Assembly (NCBI GenBank): GCA_014380965.1
Contig: JACMIV010000398.1
Span: 1-6,239 of the forward strand
Direction of reading: 5' to 3'
DNA length: 6,239 bases
DNA from: Rhizobiaceae bacterium
GTDB taxonomy: Bacteria > Pseudomonadota > Alphaproteobacteria > Rhizobiales > Rhizobiaceae
Shown: positions 1-6,239 of the stretch, in pieces
Layout: each line of letters starts with the position of its first letter
How positions within the stretch are numbered: position 1 is the first letter of the stretch
Notes under the pieces: model-generated
Seen by the model: only the letters and a program-made list of their open reading frames with translations
Told to the model about the DNA's origin: nothing
The model's database searches: none
Position numbers and translations under genes: made by a program

Positions 1-338
1 AGACCCAGCGTCTTGGCAAGGCCCCCCGGATTGTCCTGGATGAGCTCGGCCGTGCAGGAGGCGCCGACGAGGATGCAGTCCGGCTTGAAGCGCTCGGCGG
101 CATCGGCGCAGGCGATCTTGAAGATCTCCGCCGTGTCCTTGCCGAGATCGCGCGCCTGGAAGGTCGTGTAGGTGACGGGTGGGCGCGTGTCGCGCCGCTC
201 GATCATGGTGAAGAGGAGGTCGGCATAGGTGTCGCCCTGCGGGGCGTGGAGCACGTAGTGGACGCCCTTCATGGAGGCCGCGATCCGCATCGCGCCGACA
301 TGGGGAGGTCCCTCATATGTCCAGACGGTGAGCTGCAT
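1..338 (-). CDS. bchB: BchB, light-independent protochlorophyllide reductase subunit B (N-terminal part; 3' end outside window)
   Basis: BchB pairs with BchN in the catalytic N2B2 component of dark-operative protochlorophyllide reductase (DPOR). This enzyme reduces the C17=C18 double bond of protochlorophyllide without light, using electrons from BchL. Only the first 112 codons are present; the gene runs off the left edge. The protein begins [20 protein letters not shown], a highly characteristic BchB/ChlB start. Asp36 (in [10 protein letters not shown]) falls at the residue number known in Rhodobacter capsulatus BchB to be the unusual aspartate ligand of the shared [4Fe-4S] cluster. The nitrogenase-like segment [14 protein letters not shown] follows at about residues 88-101. 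The start ATG is at 336-338 on the minus strand, preceded by a GAGGG Shine-Dalgarno-like stretch inside the end of bchN. Only 3 nt separate it from the bchN stop, so the genes are probably co-transcribed and translationally coupled. The identification is very secure; the C-terminal half, including the substrate-side residues, cannot be judged. Confidence 0.97.
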   Translation of the reverse strand, partial: MQLTVWTYEGPPHVGAMRIAASMKGVHYVLHAPQGDTYADLLFTMIERRDTRPPVTYTTFQARDLGKDTAEIFKIACADAAERFKPDCILVGASCTAELIQDNPGGLAKTLG

Positions 339-341
339 GGA

Positions 342-2237
<1,896 letters not shown>

Positions 2238-2247
2238 CTATGCCCCG

Positions 2248-2277
2248 AACTTACGCCGAGCTTTCGAAAAGTGTCAA
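2248..2277 (-). promoter_or_regulatory. Putative sigma70-type promoter of the bchFNB operon
   Basis: Reading the minus strand, a perfect TTGACA -35 hexamer lies at 2277-2272. After an 18-nt spacer comes a weak TAAGTT -10 candidate at 2253-2248. The -35 box is embedded in the left arm of a PpsR-type palindrome (2272-2289), so repressor binding would block RNA polymerase directly; such overlap is typical of bch and crt promoters. The -10 match is only 3 of 6, so the exact start point is inferred. Confidence 0.55.
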
Positions 2278-2289
2278 CCAAAGATGACG
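2272..2289. promoter_or_regulatory. PpsR/CrtJ-type operator 1 (bchF-aerR intergenic)
   Basis: The sequence TGTCAACCAAAGATGACG is TGTC-N10-GACG. It matches the TGT-N12-ACA operator of PpsR/CrtJ except for the last base (G for A). It overlaps the TTGACA -35 box of the bchF promoter, the place expected for a repressor site. Because bchF and aerR diverge here, binding could also influence aerR-ppsR and give autoregulation. The repressor itself is encoded at 3407-4858. Confidence 0.72.
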
Positions 2290-2305
2290 TAAATTCAGCT
2301 TTACA
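2288..2305. promoter_or_regulatory. PpsR/CrtJ-type operator 2 (bchF-aerR intergenic)
   Basis: The sequence CGTAAATTCAGCTTTACA is CGTA-N10-TACA; read on the minus strand it is TGT-N12-ACG. It differs from TGT-N12-ACA by one base and shares 2 bp with operator 1, so their centres are 16 bp apart. The arms GTAAA/TTTAC form an exact inverted repeat, which argues that it is a real dyad. It lies toward aerR and its right arm contains a TTTACA that could serve as a -35 box on the plus strand, but I see no convincing -10 partner. Confidence 0.6.
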
Positions 2306-2427
2306 ATTTTGACTCTCGGGGCTACTGGAAAAGGACAGATTGGTGGCGTACGCTTTTCCCGTCGAAACCTTCAGCGCGAAGAATGCGCGGCGTTAGACGG
2401 GCTCGCATGAGAGCATCGATCAGGCCG

Positions 2428-2452
2428 AATGCGGCTCGAGGGGCCGCGCATT
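2428..2452 (+). other. GC-rich hairpin with T-rich tail in the aerR leader (attenuator-like)
   Basis: A stem pairs 2431-2437 (GCGGCTC) with 2441-2447 (GGGCCGC) through one G-T wobble around a 3-nt loop. Outside it, AAT (2428-2430) pairs with ATT (2450-2452) after a 2-nt bulge. A T-rich stretch, TTTCTTT (2451-2457), follows. The shape resembles an intrinsic terminator lying before the preferred aerR start at 2486. It also buries the alternative upstream ATG at 2429. Function is inferred; if translation does start at 2429, this would simply be coding sequence. Confidence 0.3.
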
Positions 2453-2485
2453 TCTTTCGTTGGCGAACGAACGGGAACGCCACAT

Positions 2486-3397
2486 ATGTCTCGCACTAGC
2501 CTGACCGTTTTCCCCGATCACAAGCCTGCCGACCGTGAGCCGTCGGACGCCGAGACCCATGCGGCCGCGGCCCGGCGCGAGGCGCACCGACAGGTGGGAG
2601 CCCCCCGAAATGTCGACGACAGCTTCAACATGCGCTCCGCCCCTCACTTCGTGGACCGATGGAGCGCCGAGCGCGCGCCACGCGGCCCTGTGACCCGGGA
2701 ATTGCGGGCCTCCTTCGACGGCGAGCGCGTCGCCGCCTTCGTCGTTTCGCTCTGCGAGGTCGGGAGCGGGGGGTGCCGGGATCTCGCCGAATCGGCGCTC
2801 TTGGAATGCGAAGACCCCCAGACGGTCGTCGAGCTCCTCTTCGAGCCCGCCGCGCGCCTGGTCGGCGAAAGCTGGGATATGGACGACAGCGACTTTCTGA
2901 AAGTCACCGTCGCCATCGCGCGGATGCAGACGATGTTCCGCGAGATGACCTACGACCATCCGCCCGCCGTGCCGCCGAATGCGCGCAAGCGCCTGCTGCT
3001 TGCTTCCGCACCCGGAGATCAGCACGCTTTCGGGCTGGCCGTCGTCGACGACGCTTTCCGGCGCGCCGGGTGGGATGTCGACTGCTGCGGCTGCGACGAA
3101 GGCGTCGATCTCTTCCGTCTCGCGGCGTCGACGGACTACCGCATCATCGGCCTTTCGGTCAGCACCGAGCGGCTCCTGCCGGAGGTGCGCCGGCTCGCCG
3201 CGCGCCTCAAGGCCACGTCGCGCAATCGCTCCGTTGTGCTTATGGCCGGGGGTAGCCTCGTCGTCCTCGATCCGCAGTTGGTCCTCGATGCCGGCTTCGA
3301 CTTGACTGCCACCGACGCGGCCTCGGCCGTCCGCCTCGCCGAGGAGGCCTTCCGATCAACCGCAGTCCGAAACGGCCTGCAAATGGCAGCCGAGTAA
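2486..3397 (+). CDS. aerR: AerR/PpaA, cobalamin-binding photosynthesis regulator (antirepressor of PpsR/CrtJ)
   Basis: AerR/PpaA proteins bind vitamin B12 and modulate the PpsR/CrtJ repressor, linking light and oxygen to pigment gene expression. From the preferred start the protein is 303 residues. Residues 1-70 are low-complexity and polar. A helical segment follows with LVGESW(130)DMDDSDFLKV, VTVAIARMQTMFRE, the B12-cap-like region of this family. A Rossmann-type B12-binding domain then runs from about 168 to 291. It contains DQHAFG (178-183), the D-x-H-x-x-G motif whose His180 would be the axial cobalt ligand, plus GLSVSTERLLPEV and VLMAGGSLV. A CCGC cluster (200-203) follows the motif. 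The ATG at 2486 has a modest GGGAA upstream. The in-frame ATG at 2429 would add 19 residues but lies within a hairpin and lacks a clear ribosome site. R. capsulatus AerR is reported in long and short forms, so multiple starts are conceivable. It sits 9 nt before ppsR, the classic pairing. Confidence 0.92.
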   Translation: MSRTSLTVFPDHKPADREPSDAETHAAAARREAHRQVGAPRNVDDSFNMRSAPHFVDRWSAERAPRGPVTRELRASFDGERVAAFVVSLCEVGSGGCRDLAESALLECEDPQTVVELLFEPAARLVGESWDMDDSDFLKVTVAIARMQTMFREMTYDHPPAVPPNARKRLLLASAPGDQHAFGLAVVDDAFRRAGWDVDCCGCDEGVDLFRLAASTDYRIIGLSVSTERLLPEVRRLAARLKATSRNRSVVLMAGGSLVVLDPQLVLDAGFDLTATDAASAVRLAEEAFRSTAVRNGLQMAAE

Positions 3398-3406
3398 ACT
3401 GGGGAT

Positions 3407-4858
3407 ATGACCATCATCGACGCCAAGCTGGTGCCCTGTGAGGTGTCACGCCCGTTCCGCTCCCCCGACGATCTCTTCCAAGGATTGGGGGCCGACGCGC
3501 TGAGCGCCCTCACGACCGCAAATTCCGATCTTGCCGTCGTCCTCTCACCGGAGGGCGGCGTCCTCGACGTGGCCTATGGCGACAAGGGCCTTGGCGCCTG
3601 GGGGATCGACGGCTGGATCGGCCGAAGCTTCGTCGAGACCGTCACCGTCGAGAGCCGCAGCAAGATCGAGGACCTCCTCAAGGAATCCGCCGTGACCTCG
3701 CCGACCCGTTCTCGGCAGGTGAACCACCCCGCCACCGCCGGCCGCGATCTGCCCATCGGCTACCGCGTCGTCTCCTTTCCCGGCCGCCCGCACCGGATCG
3801 CCTTCGGCACCGATCTTCGCGCCATGGCCGACATGCAGCAGCGGCTGGTGCTCGCGCAGATCGAGATGGAGCGAGACTACCGTAAGCTGCGCGACGCCGA
3901 GACGAGGTACCGCATCCTCTTCCAGCTCGCCATCGAGCCGCTGCTCGTCGTCGAGGGGCAGTCCCTCAAAATTCTCGAAGCCAATGACGGCGCGGCGCGC
4001 CTGCTCGGCCGCACGGTGGAGAAGCTGCTCGGCTCCGCGATCCCCACGATCTTCGCCAAGAACGATCAGGCCGCCGTGACCGACGCTTTCCGGGCGATCG
4101 AGACGCGCGCCCGCCCCGATCTCTTCCGGGCTCGCCAATCCGCGAGCGAGCGGATGCTTTGCCTTCGTCTCATCCCCTTCCGCGATTTCGGCCGGACCAA
4201 CCTACTCGTGCGTCTGTCCGAGGACGGGATCGACGACGCAGCGCGAATCGCCGAACCGGAAGACCCGATGAGCCAGGTCGCCCGCGCTTTGCCGGACGGT
4301 GTCGTCGTCGTCGATTCCAACGCCACCATCGTCGAGGCCAATCCCGCCTTCCTCGACCTCGTGCGTGTGCCGACGCCGGACCTCGTCGAGGAGCGCAGCC
4401 TCGACAACTGGCTCGGCGGATCCGGTGTCGACGTGCAGGTGCTCATGGCGAATCTGCGCGAGCACGGCACGATGCGCCGGTTCTCCTCGATCATTCGCGA
4501 CGAATACGGCGGCCGGGAGAAGGTCGAAGTCTCCGCGACGCGGTTCTCCGGACCGGACGGTCCGTTGTTCGGCATCTCGATTCGCGAAGTCCCGGCCTCC
4601 GACGGCAAGCCGAGCGGTTTCGGGAGCCACAATCCCGGCTCCACCGCGCAGCTCACCGATCTCGTGGGGCGCGTTCCCTTGAAGGATCTCGTGCGCGACA
4701 GCGCCGACATCATCGAGAAGCTCTGCATCGAGGCCGCGCTCCGCCTCACCGACAACAACCGCGCCTCCGCCGCCGACATGCTCGGCCTCAGCCGCCAGAG
4801 CCTCTACATCAAGCTCAAGCGCTACGGGATATCGGACCAGGAGGGGCCGGAGGGGTGA
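3407..4858 (+). CDS. ppsR: PpsR/CrtJ, redox-sensing PAS-domain repressor of photosynthesis genes
   Basis: PpsR (CrtJ) represses bch, crt and light-harvesting genes under oxic conditions by binding TGT-N12-ACA palindromes. The 483-residue protein follows the family layout. It has an N-terminal domain (about 1-137), a coiled-coil Q-linker (about 138-173, MADMQQRLVLAQIEMERDYR), PAS1 (about 170-285), PAS2 (about 288-400), and a C-terminal FIS-type helix-turn-helix (about 437-474, with NNRASAADMLGLSRQSLYIK). Cys252 (SERMLCLRL) and Cys440 (IEKLCIEAALRLT) align by context with the redox cysteines of R. sphaeroides PpsR (251 and 424), so thiol redox control is probably retained. A third cysteine, Cys11, is near the N-terminus. 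The start ATG lies 9 nt after the aerR stop with a GGGG run only a few bases upstream, suggesting coupled translation. Candidate target sites flank the gene, before bchF/aerR and before bchG. The identification is very secure. Confidence 0.96.
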   Translation: MTIIDAKLVPCEVSRPFRSPDDLFQGLGADALSALTTANSDLAVVLSPEGGVLDVAYGDKGLGAWGIDGWIGRSFVETVTVESRSKIEDLLKESAVTSPTRSRQVNHPATAGRDLPIGYRVVSFPGRPHRIAFGTDLRAMADMQQRLVLAQIEMERDYRKLRDAETRYRILFQLAIEPLLVVEGQSLKILEANDGAARLLGRTVEKLLGSAIPTIFAKNDQAAVTDAFRAIETRARPDLFRARQSASERMLCLRLIPFRDFGRTNLLVRLSEDGIDDAARIAEPEDPMSQVARALPDGVVVVDSNATIVEANPAFLDLVRVPTPDLVEERSLDNWLGGSGVDVQVLMANLREHGTMRRFSSIIRDEYGGREKVEVSATRFSGPDGPLFGISIREVPASDGKPSGFGSHNPGSTAQLTDLVGRVPLKDLVRDSADIIEKLCIEAALRLTDNNRASAADMLGLSRQSLYIKLKRYGISDQEGPEG

Positions 4859-5009
4859 CGGGTCGCCGTTGATCAACCATCGGTCGAGTTGGGCATCGGT
4901 CCGGCTCCGTGGTGCGACGGCGGTATCATGCGCTCATGCAGTGAGCCGCAGAGCGCCTATCGTCGCCGATTGGAAAGAGCGGAAACGGACCCTGCGGGAT
5001 TCGACGAAC

Positions 5010-5023
5010 TTGATTAGTGTCAA
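5010..5023. promoter_or_regulatory. Possible FNR/FnrL-type site upstream of bchG
   Basis: The sequence TTGATTAGTGTCAA is TTGAT-N4-GTCAA and matches the FNR consensus TTGAT-N4-ATCAA at 9 of 10 fixed positions. It overlaps the left arm of the adjacent PpsR-type palindrome by six bases. In Rhodobacter, FnrL takes part in anaerobic control of bch genes, so the overlap would make sense. Its distance from the promoter candidates does not fit a textbook -41.5 activator position, so chance remains possible. Confidence 0.4.
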
Positions 5024-5035
5024 TTCGAGTTGACG
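5018..5035. promoter_or_regulatory. PpsR/CrtJ-type operator 3 (bchG promoter, distal)
   Basis: The sequence TGTCAATTCGAGTTGACG is TGTC-N10-GACG, with the CAA/TTG arms extending the dyad. It agrees with TGT-N12-ACA except for the final base. It is followed after exactly 8 bp by another such palindrome, the spacing described for cooperative CrtJ binding at tandem sites such as in the bchC promoter. Its right arm TTGACG could double as a -35 box. Confidence 0.75.
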
Positions 5036-5058
5036 CTATAAATCGTCAACGCTACGCT
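5030..5058 (+). promoter_or_regulatory. Candidate bchG promoter elements
   Basis: Two alternatives are visible. TTGACG (5030-5035) with a 17-nt spacer and TACGCT (5053-5058) would start transcription about at the bchG ATG, giving a leaderless or nearly leaderless mRNA. Alternatively TATAAA (5037-5042), a strong -10 match, would start it near 5049 but has only a poor -35 (TTAGTG, 5014-5019). Both are covered by the PpsR-type palindromes, so repression by occlusion is expected either way. Confidence 0.4.
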
Positions 5059-5061
5059 ACA
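5044..5061. promoter_or_regulatory. PpsR/CrtJ-type operator 4 (bchG promoter, proximal)
   Basis: The sequence CGTCAACGCTACGCTACA is CGT-N12-ACA; on the minus strand it is TGT-N12-ACG, one base off the TGT-N12-ACA consensus. It starts 8 bp after operator 3 and ends 4 nt before the bchG ATG. The inner arms are less symmetric than in operator 3, so alone it would be weak; the spacing is the main support. Confidence 0.6.
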
Positions 5062-5065
5062 TTCC

Positions 5066-5980
5066 ATGACCCAATCCACCCTCGACCGCCCCCGTCCTGC
5101 CATGCCGACGATCGGTGCGACGATCGAGCTGTTGAAGCCGATCACCTGGTTCGCGCCGATGTGGGCGTTCGGCTGCGGGATCGTTTCCTCGGGCGCCGCC
5201 GTCGGCGACCGCTGGGCCTATGTCGCGGGGGGCATTCTGCTGGCCGGCCCGCTGATCTGCGGCACGAGCCAGGCCGTCAACGACTGGTACGACCGCGAGG
5301 TCGACGCGATCAACGAGCCGAACCGGGTCATTCCCTCCGGTCGGATGCCCGGGACCTGGGGCTTTTCGATTGCGGTCGCCAACACGCTTCTCTCGCTCGT
5401 CGTGGCCTACTGGCTCGGCCCCTGGGTCTTCGGAGCCGCCATCGTCGGCCTTGCCATCGCCTGGGCCTACAGCGCCCCGCCGTTCCGGCTGAAGCGCAGC
5501 GGCTGGTGGGGGCCGGGGGCCGTCGGGCTCTGCTACGAAGGACTGCCCTGGTTCACGGCCGCGGCTGCGGCCCTGGGGGCATTTCCGGGCGCCGAGATCG
5601 TCCTCATCGCCCTTCTCTACAGCGTCGGCGCGCACGGCATCATGACGCTCAACGACTTCAAGTCGGTGGAGGGCGACCGCCAGACCGGCCTTGCGAGCTT
5701 GCCGGCGACGCTCGGCGTCGACAAGGCGGCGCGGCTCGCCTGCCTCATCATGGGCGTGCCGCAGCTTTTCGTCATCTTCTTCCTTCTCGCCTGGGGCCAT
5801 CCGATCCATGCGCTCATCGTGCTCGAACTTCTGATCGGGCAGGTCTTCTGCATGCGCCGGCTGCTCCGCGATCCCCTCAAATTCACCGCTTGGTACAATG
5901 CGACGGGGACGACGATGTTCGTCCTCGGCATGCTGGCTTCGGCCTTCGCGATCCGGGCGATGCAGGGAGCCGCGGCGTGA
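5066..5980 (+). CDS. bchG: BchG, bacteriochlorophyll synthase (geranylgeranyl/phytyl transferase)
   Basis: BchG esterifies bacteriochlorophyllide a with geranylgeranyl or phytyl diphosphate, the step that anchors the pigment in the membrane. The 304-residue protein is a UbiA-family polytopic membrane prenyltransferase. The first Asp-rich motif is NDWYDREVDAINEPNRVIPS (72-91; Asp73, Asp76 and Asp80). The second is NDFKSVEGDRQTG (196-208; Asp197, Glu202 and Asp204). These bind the Mg-diphosphate of the prenyl donor. KPITWFAPMWAFGCG (24-38) and AYSAPPFRLKRSGWWGPG (134-151) are signatures of chlorophyll synthases rather than generic UbiA proteins. Hydrophobic helices fill the rest. The ATG at 5066 has no recognisable Shine-Dalgarno sequence; Met13 (ATG at 5102) is the alternative and also lacks one. 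The N-terminus at 5066 is kept because the family usually has a short polar lead before the KPITWF segment. The downstream gene overlaps its stop by GTGA. Confidence 0.96.
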   Translation: MTQSTLDRPRPAMPTIGATIELLKPITWFAPMWAFGCGIVSSGAAVGDRWAYVAGGILLAGPLICGTSQAVNDWYDREVDAINEPNRVIPSGRMPGTWGFSIAVANTLLSLVVAYWLGPWVFGAAIVGLAIAWAYSAPPFRLKRSGWWGPGAVGLCYEGLPWFTAAAAALGAFPGAEIVLIALLYSVGAHGIMTLNDFKSVEGDRQTGLASLPATLGVDKAARLACLIMGVPQLFVIFFLLAWGHPIHALIVLELLIGQVFCMRRLLRDPLKFTAWYNATGTTMFVLGMLASAFAIRAMQGAAA

Positions 5981-6239
5981 CCGGCGTCGTCTCCGCCGCT
6001 GGCCGCGCTGGTCTCGGTTGGTTCGGCATCGTCCGGCTCGGCCTCGTGCAGGCGGCGCTCGGCTCGATCGTCGTGCTGACGACCTCGACGCTGAACCGCA
6101 TCATGATCGTCGAACTCGGCATGGCCGCCGTCATTCCAGGTCTTCTCGTGGGCGTTCATTACGGCGTCCAGATCGCCCGGCCGCTCTGGGGTCACGGCTC
6201 GGACGCCGGCGGTCGTCGAACGCCGTGGATCGTCGGCGG
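5977..6239 (+). CDS. PucC/LhaA-family MFS transporter-like protein (bch2/ORF428 type; 5' part only)
   Basis: Only the first 87 codons are inside the window. The frame opens with GTG at 5977-5979, overlapping the bchG stop as GTGA, and has no ATG before codon 43. Segments include FGIVRLGLVQAALGSIVVL (16-34, first membrane helix), TSTLNRIMIVELGMAAVIPG (36-55), LLVGVHYGVQIARPLWGHGS (56-75) and DAGGRRTPWIVGG. These are characteristic of the PucC/BCH1 major-facilitator subfamily, which includes PucC, LhaA and the ORF428 protein next to bchG and bchP in Rhodobacter. Members are membrane proteins linked to light-harvesting complex assembly or pigment delivery; the role of the bchG-linked member is not well defined. 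The position right after bchG points to the ORF428/bch2 type rather than PucC or LhaA. bchP might be expected next, beyond the window. Translation probably depends on coupling to bchG. Confidence 0.88.
   Translation, partial: MTGVVSAAGRAGLGWFGIVRLGLVQAALGSIVVLTTSTLNRIMIVELGMAAVIPGLLVGVHYGVQIARPLWGHGSDAGGRRTPWIVG

Larger units (their letters stand above)
4859..5065. other. ppsR-bchG intergenic region
   Basis: This 207-nt stretch holds no convincing gene. The first part contains a perfect 10-bp palindrome GTTGATCAAC (4868-4877) and an imperfect nested inverted repeat: GCGCTC at 4930-4935 with GAGCGC at 4951-4956, and GCTCA at 4932-4936 with TGAGC at 4942-4946. The repeat could fold at the end of the ppsR transcript but has no T-run. 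The last 60 nt are markedly AT-richer and carry the bchG control elements listed separately. Confidence 0.6.

Noticed and set aside
2407..2499. 30-codon plus-strand frame overlapping the aerR start (possible leader peptide)
   Set aside because: No ribosome site, no recognisable sequence, and it could arise by chance; it overlaps the start of aerR only incidentally.
4159..4872. 237-codon frame inside ppsR on the plus strand, and antisense frames across ppsR and bchG
   Set aside because: Arg-rich shadow translations of well-identified genes in GC-rich DNA.
4868..4877. Palindrome GTTGATCAAC just after ppsR as an FNR site
   Set aside because: The FNR consensus needs a 4-nt spacer between TTGAT and ATCAA; here the half-sites merge, so it is not an FNR box.
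4930..4956. Nested inverted repeat after ppsR as an intrinsic terminator
   Set aside because: Stems of 5-6 bp with competing pairings and no following T-run; too weak to call a terminator.

Overview
The window is part of a photosynthesis gene cluster from a GC-rich purple or aerobic anoxygenic phototrophic alphaproteobacterium. The proteins match known (bacterio)chlorophyll biosynthesis enzymes and the PpsR/CrtJ and AerR/PpaA regulators. The order bchB-bchN-bchF / aerR(ppaA)-ppsR / bchG-pucC-like gene resembles the Rhodobacter-type cluster. The exact genus cannot be fixed from the sequence; a member of the Hyphomicrobiales or Rhodobacterales is my inference.

Left arm (1-2206, minus strand): bchF, bchN and the 5' end of bchB are read leftwards as one tight operon. 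bchF and bchN overlap by ATGA, and bchN and bchB are 3 nt apart. BchN and BchB form the catalytic unit of dark-operative protochlorophyllide reductase (with BchL, not in the window). BchF hydrates the 3-vinyl group later in bacteriochlorophyll a synthesis.

Divergent control region (2207-2485): it holds a bchF promoter whose TTGACA -35 box lies inside a PpsR/CrtJ-type palindrome (TGT-N12-ACG). A second palindrome abuts it. A GC-rich hairpin followed by a T-rich stretch lies upstream of the preferred aerR start.

Centre (2486-4858, plus strand): aerR/ppaA encodes a cobalamin-binding antirepressor with an intact D-x-H-x-x-G motif. Nine nucleotides later comes ppsR/crtJ, a PAS-PAS-FIS repressor that retains both redox cysteines. 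Together they form the oxygen- and light-responsive switch for the pigment genes around them.

Right arm (5066-6239, plus strand): bchG (bacteriochlorophyll synthase) and, overlapping it by GTGA, the 5' end of a PucC-family transporter-like gene. The bchG upstream region (4859-5065) carries two PpsR-type palindromes exactly 8 bp apart and an overlapping FNR-like site. The bchG start codon sits 4 nt after the last palindrome and has no visible Shine-Dalgarno sequence.

The genes belong to known families, and I see no wholly new system. The less ordinary material is regulatory: all four candidate operators share the same off-consensus ACG arm and an inverted pairwise layout. There are also a possible leaderless bchG transcript, a possible attenuator in front of aerR, and the absence of bchE/bchJ between ppsR and bchG.
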